Source of the DNA: Lacipirellula parvula
GTDB taxonomy: Bacteria > Planctomycetota > Planctomycetia > Pirellulales > Lacipirellulaceae
Direction of reading: 5' to 3'
Assembly: GCF_009177095.1 (NCBI RefSeq)
Contig: NZ_AP021861.1
Location: forward strand, 1,674,001 to 1,738,000
DNA: 64,000 bases
Below the pieces are notes generated by a model. It was not told the origin of the DNA and searched no databases. It saw nothing but the letters and a program-made list of their open reading frames with translations. Positions 40,258-48,599 of the stretch are shown one piece after another. Both the position numbers and the translations under genes were made by a program. Positions within the stretch are counted from its first letter, which is position 1, and every line of letters begins with the position of its first letter.

Positions 40258-41064
40258 TTAGTAGCGGCGGAGGTTCGAGGCGACCTGCATGATCTGGTCG
40301 CCGGCCTGGACGACTTGCGAGTTGAGCTCGAAGGCCCGCTGGGTGGTGATCAGGCTGATCAGTTCCTGCACCGGCTGGACGTTGGAGGCTTCGAGCACGC
40401 CTTGGCGGACGGTGCCCATGCCGTTGGCTCCGGGGAGGCCGTCGACCGGGAAGCTGGAGGCGTCGGTCTGGCGGTACAAGTTGTCGCCGAGCTTGATCAG
40501 GCCGTCAGGGTTCAGGAACTGCGACAGCATGATTTGCCCGGCGTTTTGCAGGGCAGGACTGGAGGCGGTGCTGTACTGCACCTGGCCGTCGGTGGTGACG
40601 ACGATGTTGGTCGCTTCGATTGGAATCGAAATCGGCGGGTCGATCACCAAGCCGTTTTGGGCCGAGCCGAGGACGACCTGATTATTGGCGTTGATGCCGA
40701 AGTTGCCGGCTCGCGAGTAGAGGGTGCCGCCGTTGGTGGCGTCGACGACGCGGAAAAAGCCGTCGCCTTCGATGGCGAGGTCGAGCGGGCGGTTCGTGGT
40801 TTCGAACGCCCCCTGCTCGTAGTTGGTTTGCGTGCTGGAGACGCGGGCGCCGAGACCGACTTCGACGCCGGTCGAGGTGATGTTGCCGTCGGCGTCGAGG
40901 GCGCCCGGGTAGCGTAGCTGGCGGTAGAACAGGTCCTGGAAATTGGCCCGGTCCTGCTTGAACGCCGTTGTGTTCACGTTCGCCAGATTATTGGCAATGA
41001 CGTCGAGCTTGGTCTCGAGGGCGTCCATGCCGGTGGCGGCGGTGTAGAGGGTTTGTACGCTCAT
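40258..41064 (-). CDS. flgG: Distal rod protein FlgG
   Basis: 268 residues, close to the standard 260-262. N-terminal rod signature YTAATGMDALETKLDVIANN plus NVNTTAFKQ. The central part reads LDLAIEGDGFFRV. The C-terminus GVLEASNVQPVQELISLITTQRAFELNSQVVQAGDQ is characteristic of FlgG. It lies downstream of flgF. Confidence 0.95.
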   Translation of the reverse strand: MSVQTLYTAATGMDALETKLDVIANNLANVNTTAFKQDRANFQDLFYRQLRYPGALDADGNITSTGVEVGLGARVSSTQTNYEQGAFETTNRPLDLAIEGDGFFRVVDATNGGTLYSRAGNFGINANNQVVLGSAQNGLVIDPPISIPIEATNIVVTTDGQVQYSTASSPALQNAGQIMLSQFLNPDGLIKLGDNLYRQTDASSFPVDGLPGANGMGTVRQGVLEASNVQPVQELISLITTQRAFELNSQVVQAGDQIMQVASNLRRY

Positions 41065-41105
41065 GGCCGTTTTGATGAGTGAGAGGTGAGGGCTTGGCGG
41101 CTCTG

Positions 41106-41193
41106 TTAGCCCCCGGCTCTGCCGGGGGGGAGCGTCGCGTAGGGCGACGTCTTGCGGTGTGGTGCATTACCCCCGGGCAGAGTCCGGGGCTAG
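41106..41193. repeat. CCCGGG double-hairpin repeat, full copy 2
   Basis: First hairpin AGCCCCCGGCTCTGCCGGGGG, second ACCCCCGGGCAGAGTCCGGGG, ending CTAG. Same layout as 20955-21050. It lies in the flgF-flgG gap. Confidence 0.8.
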
Positions 41194-41202
41194 GACGATG
41201 GC

Positions 41203-41961
41203 TTAGCTGCGCGTCGAGAGGAGACGATTGACGAGGCCGCTGATCATGTTGTCTTGGTGCTGAATCATGCGGGTATTGGCTTCGTAGGCTCGCGTGGTTT
41301 CGATCATCGACATCATTTCTCGCGTCGGATTGACGCCTGATTCTTCGAGGTAACCTTGGCGGACGTCGCGTTGCTCGTCGGCGACGGGCGTCACCGGAGC
41401 GAGCGGGCGGAAGAGGTTGTTGCCCATCTTCACCAGATCGCCGTCCGACTGCGGCTTGGCGAGGCCGATGGCGGTCCAATCGCCGTCTTGCGCGATGTTG
41501 CCGCCTGGATAGACCTCCCAGCGGCGGGTGTTGTCGATGAAGATTTCGTTGCCGTCGGCGTCGAGGACAGCCATATCGTCCTGCGTGACCAGGCGGCCGT
41601 TCGCATCGATCGTGAAATTGCCGGCCCGCGTGAGGTAGACGTTGCCGTCGGGGTGCTGGACCTGGAAATAGCCTTCGCCGTTGACCGTGAAGTCGGTCGG
41701 GATGTCGGTTTGGCGAACGCTTTTTGAGTTCCAGTCGGTTTCGACCTCGGCGATTTTGACGCCGCCGCCCACGTCGTTTTGCGTGCCGCTGTGCGGGTAG
41801 TCGCTCTGCTGCTGAATCGCCTGGGCGAAGCGGGCTTGGAACACGGGAATGTCGCGCTTGAAGCCGACCGTCTCCATGTTCGCCATGTTGTTGGCGATCA
41901 CTTCGAGCCGCTGCTGCTGGGCTTGCGCCCCTTCCGCAGAGATGTACATGCCGTAAGGCAT
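41203..41961 (-). CDS. flgF: Flagellar basal-body rod protein FlgF-like
   Basis: 252 residues from ATG 41961 (MPYGMYISAEGAQAQQQRLE). Rod family motifs: VIANNMANMETVGFKRD, TDFTVNGEGYFQVQ, TRAGNFTIDANGRLV and C-terminal GYLEESGVNPTREMMSMIETTRAYEAN. Being next to flgG and shorter than FlgE, FlgF is the best assignment. First gene of the minus-strand flagellar run in this window; a sigma54-like promoter lies upstream. Confidence 0.88.
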   Translation of the reverse strand: MPYGMYISAEGAQAQQQRLEVIANNMANMETVGFKRDIPVFQARFAQAIQQQSDYPHSGTQNDVGGGVKIAEVETDWNSKSVRQTDIPTDFTVNGEGYFQVQHPDGNVYLTRAGNFTIDANGRLVTQDDMAVLDADGNEIFIDNTRRWEVYPGGNIAQDGDWTAIGLAKPQSDGDLVKMGNNLFRPLAPVTPVADEQRDVRQGYLEESGVNPTREMMSMIETTRAYEANTRMIQHQDNMISGLVNRLLSTRS

Positions 41962-42013
41962 TGTGAAACCGTCGTGCAGGCGTTGCCCCCCTGCATGTTG
42001 GTGGACCTGCTCT

Positions 42014-42031
42014 ATGCACGCGGCGTGCCGA
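42014..42031 (-). promoter_or_regulatory. Possible sigma54 (-24/-12) promoter of flgF
   Basis: On the minus strand CGGCACGCCGCGTGCAT has the required GG-N10-GC spacing and matches GGCAC and TGCA of the consensus TGGCACG-N4-TTGCA. It lies about 55 bases before the flgF start. Found by eye; one motif of this quality could arise by chance. Confidence 0.35.
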
Positions 42032-42201
42032 GAAAGATCTGCGGAGAATGATTGGAGTTTTCTGCAGCGCAATGCGTGGTGCAGCTGCTAGCAGGCTAGC
42101 GGCGCCAGCGGCAGAAGGCGCCGGTCGGTGCCGATCGGCAACCGGCAGAGTTTGCCGGTTGCGGGGAGTGGGCAGTGCACGCCCCAAACAACGAATGCTC
42201 T

Positions 42202-42300
42202 GGCTCCCTCCCCTTGGAGGGGAGGGCTGGGGAGGGGGGAAGAACCCTGGTACCCGCTGCAGTCACCCCTCCCTAACCCTCCCCCTCAAGGGGAGGGGAC
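42202..42300. repeat. 99-bp dispersed repeat, copy 3
   Basis: Same length as copies 1 and 2, with a few substitutions (CCTTGG for CCCTGG; CAGTC for CTTTC; GAAGAACC for GATGAACC). It lies between flgF and hemC. Confidence 0.9.
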
Positions 42301-42322
42301 CACAAGATACATTTCAACCACG

Positions 42323-43276
42323 CTAGCCTTGGCGGGCGGCGAGGATGATGGCTTCGGCGCCGAGGGTTCGCAGTTCGTCGGCGACGGCTTGGCCGGTTTG
42401 CTCGGCGGAGCGGAGGGCCGCGGCGGCGTCTGCTGCGGGTAGGTCGGCGATAAGCGAACTACGGAGGATCTCGCGACCGTCGAGGCTGGCGACCAACCCG
42501 TCGACGCGGAGCAACGCGCCGTCGACGCGGCCCCAGGCGGCGATCGGGGCGGAGCAGCCGCCGTGGAGCGCGGCGAGCACGGCCCGCTCGGCGACGATGC
42601 CGAGCCGCGTCGCCGCATCGTTTAGTTGGGCCACGATGTCGTGCGTCGCCTGGTCGTCGGCGCGGCATTCGAGGGCGAGCGAACCTTGCCCCGGCGCCGG
42701 CAGCATGTGGGGCGGTTCGAGGAGTTCGGTGATCCGGCCGGCGAGGCCGAGCCGGGTGAGGCCAGCGGCTGCCAGCACGATGGCGTCGAACTCGCCCTCG
42801 TCGAGTTTGCGGAGGCGTGTGTCGACATTGCCGCGGATGCCGGCGACGTGCAGATCGGGTCGCAAGTGGAGCAGCTGCGCGCGGCGCCGCAAGCTGCCAG
42901 TGCCGACGCGGGCGCCGGCGGGGAGTTCGGCGAGCGACGGGCCAGTGCGCGCCACCAGGGCGTCGGCGACGGTTTCGCGCGGCGGCGTCGCGGCGAGCAC
43001 GAGCCCAGCGACTTGCTCCGTCGGCAGGTCTTTGAGGCTGTGGACCGCGAGGTCGACTTCGCCCGCGAGGACGGCCGCTTGGATCTCTTTCGTGAACACC
43101 CCCTGGACGCCGATGCCGGCGACCGGGCCGAGTTGCTCGACGTCGCCGCGGGTAGTGATCTCGACGATCTCGACCGTGGCGCCCAGCTGTGTCAGCTCGG
43201 CCGCCACCCAGTCGCTTTGCCAGCGGGCCAACTTACTAGCGCGGGTGCCAATGCGGAGCGGACGAGCGGCGGGCAT
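42323..43276 (-). CDS. hemC: Hydroxymethylbilane synthase (porphobilinogen deaminase)
   Basis: 317 residues; condenses four porphobilinogens to hydroxymethylbilane in tetrapyrrole synthesis. Motifs: IGTRASKLARWQS, GVQGVFTKEIQAAVL, HSLKDLPT (catalytic D83), GTGSLRRRAQL, IRGNVDTRLRKLDEGEFDAI, APGQGSLALECR, and ALHGGCSAP with C241 that carries the dipyrromethane cofactor. The start ATG 43276 overlaps the stop of the upstream gene (TGATG), so translation is likely coupled. The frame stays open far upstream but that is not coding. Confidence 0.95.
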   Translation of the reverse strand: MPAARPLRIGTRASKLARWQSDWVAAELTQLGATVEIVEITTRGDVEQLGPVAGIGVQGVFTKEIQAAVLAGEVDLAVHSLKDLPTEQVAGLVLAATPPRETVADALVARTGPSLAELPAGARVGTGSLRRRAQLLHLRPDLHVAGIRGNVDTRLRKLDEGEFDAIVLAAAGLTRLGLAGRITELLEPPHMLPAPGQGSLALECRADDQATHDIVAQLNDAATRLGIVAERAVLAALHGGCSAPIAAWGRVDGALLRVDGLVASLDGREILRSSLIADLPAADAAAALRSAEQTGQAVADELRTLGAEAIILAARQG

Positions 43277-44208
43277 CAATTTTCCGGACTGAGGCCCGGC
43301 AGCGGAGGCGAAGCAGGAAGCTGGCGGAACGAGGTCGCTTTGTAACCTTGTTGCGGCGGAGTCACGACGCCGCAGCTCATGATGTATTGTAACGCCTGTT
43401 CCATCGTGATGTTGAGATCGATGGTTTCGCTCCGCTTTACCGTCGCGGTGAACCCCGTGAACGGCATCGGCGACGTCGGCACGAGCACGGCCAGCACCGG
43501 CTCGTTCGCCGCACAGGCGATGTCGAGCAGGCTCTCGCCGGTGACGAACGCGAGTTGGTAGATCCCCTTGCGGGGGTACTCGATCGCCACGATCCGCGTG
43601 TAGGCGATCTCGGTTTCGTTGAACATGAAGTCGGTCACTTGTTTGACCGACGAGTAAACGTTGCGAATCAGCGGCAGCCGCGTGACGCCGCGTTCGAACT
43701 GCGTCCAGAAGAAGCGGCCGATGCCGGCGGCGAGGAACTTGCCGAGCAGATACAGCGTCAGCACGAAGACGCAAAGGAAGATCGGTACGACGATCCGCCG
43801 CTGCAGGTATTTGTTTTCGACGTAGAGCTGATAGACGGCGTCGGCGGAAGCCGGCATCGGGCCGTGGCCGACGATCGCGGCGACTTCGTCGTAGTCAGCG
43901 GCGGGAATGTACTGCCCGTCGGCGGTTTGACGGTAGGCGGCGCCGTTGATCAGCGCGCGACCCTTCACCGGTTGGTTCGTGGGAACCAGATCGGCGGGGA
44001 TGATGTCTTTTTCGTGATAGTCGACGAGCAGCGTGCGGGCCGTGTTTTCGAGCGGCACCAGCAGATAGTCGGCGACCGTGTTCCAGACCCACAAGATGAT
44101 GACGATCGTCAGCAGCGGCGGCAGCAACACGCCGAGGCCGCGCACGATCGCCCGGCGGAACGGGTCGAGCGCGCTTTCGGGCTTCGCGGTGGGCTGCGGC
44201 GAGGACAT
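43276..44208 (-). CDS. DUF502 family membrane protein
   Basis: 310 residues with two transmembrane segments (about 22-47, GLGVLLPPLLTIVIILWVWN, and 139-161, VVPIFLCVFVLTLYLLGKFL) and the family core FWTQFERGVTRLPLIRNVYSSVKQVTDFMF. A later segment PVLAVLVPTSPMPFTGF is also typical. The loop between the helices (48-138) is longer than usual. Function unknown. ATG 44208 fits the family; its TGA stop overlaps the hemC start. Confidence 0.85.
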   Translation of the reverse strand: MSSPQPTAKPESALDPFRRAIVRGLGVLLPPLLTIVIILWVWNTVADYLLVPLENTARTLLVDYHEKDIIPADLVPTNQPVKGRALINGAAYRQTADGQYIPAADYDEVAAIVGHGPMPASADAVYQLYVENKYLQRRIVVPIFLCVFVLTLYLLGKFLAAGIGRFFWTQFERGVTRLPLIRNVYSSVKQVTDFMFNETEIAYTRIVAIEYPRKGIYQLAFVTGESLLDIACAANEPVLAVLVPTSPMPFTGFTATVKRSETIDLNITMEQALQYIMSCGVVTPPQQGYKATSFRQLPASPPLPGLSPEN

Positions 44209-44239
44209 CGGCGGGAACAAAAACAGAGGTAGGAAGGTT

Positions 44240-45019
44240 CTAGGCGGGAGTGCGGGCAGGGACCAGCACGGTGACTTCGGCGGCGCCGGCGCGGAGCAGC
44301 ACACGCGCGGCTTCGCTGCACGTGGCGCCGGTCGTCAGAATATCATCGACGATTAAGACGCGGGCGGCCCCTAAATGATAGGACGGGCCTACGACCATTT
44401 CTCCCGCCAGATTGCGAAATCGTGCGGGGCGTGATAACCCGACTTGCGGCGGCACATTCCGCACAAGCCGCACCATCTCACCCCAGCACGGAACATGGAG
44501 CCGTTCGGCGATCCGCCGCGCCATGATCAGCGGACCGTTGACGCCGCGTTGCCAACGCTTCCAGCGGTGCATCGGAACGGCTGTGACGATATCGATATCC
44601 AATTCGGCGAGCTGCGATTCGAACCGCCGCCACGCCAATTCCATCAGCGAATTGGCAGCCACGCCGTTGCGATCGGTCTTGGTACGCATAACGAGTTGGC
44701 GCAGCAGCCCCTCGTAACTGCCGAGAGCGAGGGTTCGTTGGAAACGCAGCTTATCGCCGCGGCAGTGATTGCAATCGAGCGTCACGCCGCCAGTGGCCGG
44801 CACGGGGGCGGCGCAGCGGGAGCAGACGGGCCAATCGATCAGCTCAAGCTTTCGTTGGCAGGGCGAGCAGATCGAGATCGACGCAGCATCGGCGTCGTGT
44901 GCTAAAAGATCGTCGTTGCAGGCCACGCACCGTCGCGGGAAGAGCAGATCGAGCCCCGCCCGATAGGCTTCACTCCACCAGCGACGGCTCGGTGCCAGGG
45001 CACGGGACATGCAAACCAT
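44240..45019 (-). CDS. comF: ComF family phosphoribosyltransferase-like protein
   Basis: 259 residues. N-terminal zinc-finger part with CVAC...CSPC and CSRC...CNHC cysteine quartets. The phosphoribosyltransferase domain ends in VLIVDDILTTGATCSEAARVL, the PRPP-binding loop. The family motif reads GVNGPLIMARRIAERL (usual form: RGFNQaexLA). Homologues act in DNA uptake and transformation. Start could be 45019 or the in-frame ATG at 45010. It lies 31 bases upstream of the DUF502 gene. Confidence 0.88.
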   Translation of the reverse strand: MVCMSRALAPSRRWWSEAYRAGLDLLFPRRCVACNDDLLAHDADAASISICSPCQRKLELIDWPVCSRCAAPVPATGGVTLDCNHCRGDKLRFQRTLALGSYEGLLRQLVMRTKTDRNGVAANSLMELAWRRFESQLAELDIDIVTAVPMHRWKRWQRGVNGPLIMARRIAERLHVPCWGEMVRLVRNVPPQVGLSRPARFRNLAGEMVVGPSYHLGAARVLIVDDILTTGATCSEAARVLLRAGAAEVTVLVPARTPA

Positions 45020-45094
45020 CCGCGGTACAAATGATTAGTTGACTGGTGGCTATTGTCTCCGACGCCGCAGTCAATGCAAGCATTTTCCCGCATT

Positions 45095-45162
45095 CCTTTG
45101 CGCCTCTGCGCCTTTGCGAGAGATCGATTAGCAGAAGAATGCCTCACGCGAAGGCGCAAAGG
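45095..45162. repeat. Octamer inverted repeat CCTTTGCG / CGCAAAGG
   Basis: Left arm in 8-base register: CCTTTGCG 45095, CCTCTGCG 45103, CCTTTGCG 45111, then AGAG. Right arm: CGCGAAGG 45147, CGCAAAGG 45155. Same word as the half element at 14498. It lies between divergent comF and the LptF-like gene. Confidence 0.85.
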
Positions 45163-45252
45163 AATAGGGGCAAACTGGCCGAGCTTGACGCTAGCAGCCC
45201 GATTGAACTACTCTCCGCGGCTTCTACCCCCGCAGTTTCCGGCGTGCTGGCG

Positions 45253-46383
45253 ATGTTTATCCTCAATCGATACCTGCTCCGGCAATTCGTGCAGGTCTTC
45301 GCCATCTGTTTTTTGAGCCTCACCGGCCTCTACATCGTTATCGATGCGTTCGGGCACCTCGACCACTTCTCGTCGTATGCCGAGAAGGGGGGCAGCCTGT
45401 TCGGCATCATGACCAAGTACTATGCCTACCGCACGCTCTCGTTTTTTGACGGGACGAGCGGCATCCTGGCGATGATCTCGGCGATGTTCACCGTCACCTG
45501 GTTGCAGCGGCATCAGGAACTGACGGCGATCATGGCGGCCGGCATTTCGAAGATGCGAATCATGAAGCCGATTTTGTTAGCCGCGGTGACTGTCAGCTTG
45601 CTTGGCGTGGCGAACCGCGAACTGGTGATTCCACGCGTCCGCGACGAACTGACCCGCGATACCAAAGATCTCGGCGGCGATGCGGCCCGCGATTTGGAGC
45701 CGCGCTTCGATCGCAACGGCATCCTTATCGGCGGCGAGAAGATCGTGATGGCCGAGCGGAAGATCGTGAAGCCGGCGTTCGTGTTGCCGGCGGAGTTGGC
45801 GAAAAATGGCCAGCAACTCGTGGCGGCCGAAGCGTTTTACACAGATCCAGTGGACAATCGGCCGGCAGGGTTTGTGCTGACCGGCGTCACGGCGCCGTCC
45901 CGCGTCGATCGCATGGCGTCGGTGATGGTGGAGGATCAGCCGGTGATCGTCACGCCGCAAGATGCGTCGTGGCTTGGTGCGGACCAACTGTTCGTCGTCA
46001 GCGATTTGCCATTCCCGCTGCTCGCGAGCGGTTCGAACTGGCGGAAGTACGCGTCGATCGGCGAACTCATTCACGAACTGAACGACCCGGGAGCCGACCT
46101 CGGCTCCGACGTGCGGGTGACGGTTCACACGCGGATCGTGCAACCGCTCATGGATGGCACGCTGTTGATGCTTGGGTTGCCGCTGATGTTATCGAGGAGC
46201 AATCGCAACATCTTTCTGTCGATTGGCATCTGCATGGGCGTGGCGACGGCGTTCACGCTGATCGCGTTGGCATGCCAGTCCTTGGGATCAGTGAATATGC
46301 TGCGGCCGTCGCTGGCGGCGTGGCTGCCGCTGCTGATCTTCGTGCCGGTGGCGGCGGCGATGAGCCAGACGCTGCGGACGTAG
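45253..46383 (+). CDS. LptF/LptG family permease (YjgP/YjgQ)
   Basis: 376 residues. N-terminal FILNRYLLRQFVQVFAICF is the typical first helix; two more helices follow (GILAMISAMFTVTWLQRHQ and ILLAAVTVSLLGVANRELVIP). A beta-jellyroll periplasmic domain spans about 125-280. The last three helices end with LIFVPVAAAMSQTL. Such proteins pair as LptFG with LptB to extract LPS from the inner membrane. Only one copy is in the window, so F versus G is undecided. ATG 45253 removes a repeat-derived extension of 69 codons. Confidence 0.85.
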   Translation: MFILNRYLLRQFVQVFAICFLSLTGLYIVIDAFGHLDHFSSYAEKGGSLFGIMTKYYAYRTLSFFDGTSGILAMISAMFTVTWLQRHQELTAIMAAGISKMRIMKPILLAAVTVSLLGVANRELVIPRVRDELTRDTKDLGGDAARDLEPRFDRNGILIGGEKIVMAERKIVKPAFVLPAELAKNGQQLVAAEAFYTDPVDNRPAGFVLTGVTAPSRVDRMASVMVEDQPVIVTPQDASWLGADQLFVVSDLPFPLLASGSNWRKYASIGELIHELNDPGADLGSDVRVTVHTRIVQPLMDGTLLMLGLPLMLSRSNRNIFLSIGICMGVATAFTLIALACQSLGSVNMLRPSLAAWLPLLIFVPVAAAMSQTLRT

Positions 46384-46411
46384 CGGGCGGACAGGCAGGC
46401 ATTTCCGGACT

Positions 46412-46500
46412 CTAGCCTCGGGCTCCGCCCGGGGGTGGCGTTGCGTAGCAGGGCGCGTTGCGAGATGGCGGCCGACCCCCCGGGCGGAGCCCGTGGCGAG
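46412..46500. repeat. CCCGGG double-hairpin repeat, full copy 3
   Basis: Two hairpins, CCTCGGGCTCCGCCCGGGGG and CCCCCCGGGCGGAGCCCGTGG, about 37 bases apart and more diverged than the other copies. It follows the LptF-like gene and may serve as its terminator. Confidence 0.75.
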
Positions 46501-46637
46501 TTGGGCGAGGGTTGAGCATTGCTCCTGGGGCCGATAGGCTGGAGCGTCTCGTTTTCCAAGCATGCTGCACGAGATAATCCCGGCAGCAACGATAACCCTC
46601 GGACAACAACCCTCGCACAACCGACTCTGGAGCTGCT

Positions 46638-47072
46638 ATGAAAGTCGCCACGATGACCACGAACAAGGGCGTCATTCGCCTCGAATTGTTCGCCGACAAG
46701 ACCCCGAAGACCGTTGAGAACTTCGAGAAGCTCGCGAAGAAGGGCTTTTACGACGGGCTGAAGTTTCATCGCGTCATTGAAGACTTCATGATTCAAGGGG
46801 GTTGCCCCGAAGGAACCGGCACCGGCGGTCCTGGCTACAAGTTCGGCGACGAGTTCGTGGCGGACCTGAAGCACTCGGGCCCTGGCATTCTGTCGATGGC
46901 CAATGCCGGCCCGAACACCAACGGCTCGCAGTTCTTCATCACGCACGTGGCGACCCCGTGGCTCGACGGCAAGCACACCGTGTTCGGCAAGGTGCTTGAT
47001 AAGGGGCAAGACGTCGTCAACAAGATCAAGCAAGGTGATAAGATTGAGACGTTGGTGATCTCGGAAGAGTAA
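46638..47072 (+). CDS. Cyclophilin-type peptidyl-prolyl cis-trans isomerase
   Basis: 144 residues without signal peptide; cytosolic cyclophilin of the compact bacterial type. Active-site motif [22 protein letters not shown], then [16 protein letters not shown] and [12 protein letters not shown] (the conserved Arg, Phe, Gln and His residues are all there). The chain starts directly [19 protein letters not shown] hairpin terminator follows. Confidence 0.94.
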   Translation: MKVATMTTNKGVIRLELFADKTPKTVENFEKLAKKGFYDGLKFHRVIEDFMIQGGCPEGTGTGGPGYKFGDEFVADLKHSGPGILSMANAGPNTNGSQFFITHVATPWLDGKHTVFGKVLDKGQDVVNKIKQGDKIETLVISEE

Positions 47073-47100
47073 GACAACTCGTCCGTTTAATAAGCTTGGG

Positions 47101-47130
47101 AAGAGGCTCGCTTTGGCGGGCCTCTTTTCG
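47101..47130 (+). terminator. Rho-independent terminator of the cyclophilin gene
   Basis: An 11-base stem AAGAGGCTCGC / GCGGGCCTCTT with a TTTG loop, followed by TTCGTTTTG. It lies 28 bases past the stop. Confidence 0.85.
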
Positions 47131-47308
47131 TTTTGTTTGAAGACCGCAGGGATGAACCCCGCGGCTCGCGGGGGAACGACGCGCGCGGGAGTGCTTGGTG
47201 CTGTTGTGACGGATGTAGCGATGGGGCGGTTACGGGAATGTAATCTGAGCGGCGAGCTATCTTTTCAGCTGATAAAGGATTCGCACCACGCCGAGCCGCT
47301 CCGCTGAC

Positions 47309-48442
47309 ATGCTTCACGTTCGCGAAATCAACCAACTTGCCGAGTTAGCGACGCTCCGAGAGACCTGGAATCGCCTCCTGCAGGCGACTCCGCGGTACTC
47401 GTTCTTCCAGACGCTCGAATGGCTTGAAGCGGCGTGGAGCCACTATCCGCAGCAGCGGCTGCGGGCGGTGATCGTGGAACGCGACGGCGAGACGATTGGC
47501 ATCGTGCCGTTTTGCGTGCGGACCGAACGGCGCCGCGTCGGCTCGGTCGAGGTGCTCACCTACCCGCTCGATGATTGGTCGACGTTTTACGGCCCGATCA
47601 GTGCGGAACCGCAAGTGGCGATCCGTGCGGCCTTGCGTCACGTGATGGAGACGCCGCGCGACTGGGATCTCATCGATCTCCGCTATATCGATCAGGCGGC
47701 CCCCGAATACATGACGATTGGCGAGACGCTGCGCGGCGCCGGGGCGCGGCTGTTCGTCCGTCCGCGGATGGAAGTCCGCTTTTGCAGCATGGCGGGCGGT
47801 TGGGACGCGTACGTCGAATCGCGGTCGCGCAACTGGCGGCGGCAGATGCGCCGCGACGTCGAGGTGCTCGAAAAGCATGGCGCCGTTGAACTTGTGCGGT
47901 ATCGCCCCGCTCCGGGCGGAACGGGGCGTGACGCGCGGACCGCAGAGGTTTACGAGATTTGCGAACAGATCGCCGCGCACAGTTGGCAAGCGGATGCCGA
48001 GTCGCAAAGCACGCTGTCGTCGCCGCGGGTGCGCGACCTGTTGTTTGAAATTCACTGCCGAGCGGCGGCGCTAGGGATGCTCGATACGAACATCCTCACC
48101 GTCGGCGGCCGGCCGGTGGCGTTCAACTACAACTACGTCGCCGCAGGGCGAACTTACGGCTTGCGGGCCGGGTTCGATCCGACGGCGGAGATGGAACACT
48201 GCGGCCGGATTCTGCTCTTCAAGATGCTGGAAGACTCGTTTGCCCGCGGCGACGAAGAGTACAGCTTTGGCCCGGGGCGGCAGGTGTATAAAGACCGGTT
48301 CGCCACCGAGATGCGGCAGGCGTATACGTTCCGCGCCTATTCGGCGGCGACGTTGAAGTCGCGGCTGATGAAATGGCGGGAGCAGATTGCGGACAGCCTT
48401 TACTCAGAGCGAGAGTTGAACGAGATGGGGCTCGTCGACTGA
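47309..48442 (+). CDS. BioF2-like GNAT acetyltransferase, tandem copy 1
   Basis: 377 residues. The N-terminal half has FFQTLEWLEAAWSHYPQQ and ERDGETIGIVPFCVRTERR; the C-terminal GNAT (BioF2-like) half has RQMRRDVEVLEKHG, LTVGGRPVAFNYNYVAAGRT and DSFARGDEEYSFGPGRQVYK. In this superfamily members transfer aminoacyl or acyl groups in cell-envelope polysaccharide biosynthesis (FemAB-like, cellulose-modifying). The neighbouring paralogue has the same motifs. Function unknown; envelope modification is inference. Confidence 0.8.
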   Translation: MLHVREINQLAELATLRETWNRLLQATPRYSFFQTLEWLEAAWSHYPQQRLRAVIVERDGETIGIVPFCVRTERRRVGSVEVLTYPLDDWSTFYGPISAEPQVAIRAALRHVMETPRDWDLIDLRYIDQAAPEYMTIGETLRGAGARLFVRPRMEVRFCSMAGGWDAYVESRSRNWRRQMRRDVEVLEKHGAVELVRYRPAPGGTGRDARTAEVYEICEQIAAHSWQADAESQSTLSSPRVRDLLFEIHCRAAALGMLDTNILTVGGRPVAFNYNYVAAGRTYGLRAGFDPTAEMEHCGRILLFKMLEDSFARGDEEYSFGPGRQVYKDRFATEMRQAYTFRAYSAATLKSRLMKWREQIADSLYSERELNEMGLVD

Positions 48443-48599
48443 GCAAGGCGAGGGTGGTAGCGGCTTCTGCTGAGTGAGCTAGCGTCGGGCTACAGATGGG
48501 CGTGGGGGATTCGCCCCCATGGTCGCGCAGCGCGTCGGGCTAGGTTTTTGTGCCGATTCTGTGGCATGAACACCAAGCCCTTCTCTGCTCCGCGCCGCC

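Noticed and set aside
11925-42300. The 99-bp repeat as an insertion sequence
   Set aside because: No coding capacity and no visible target-site duplication; at most a non-autonomous element.
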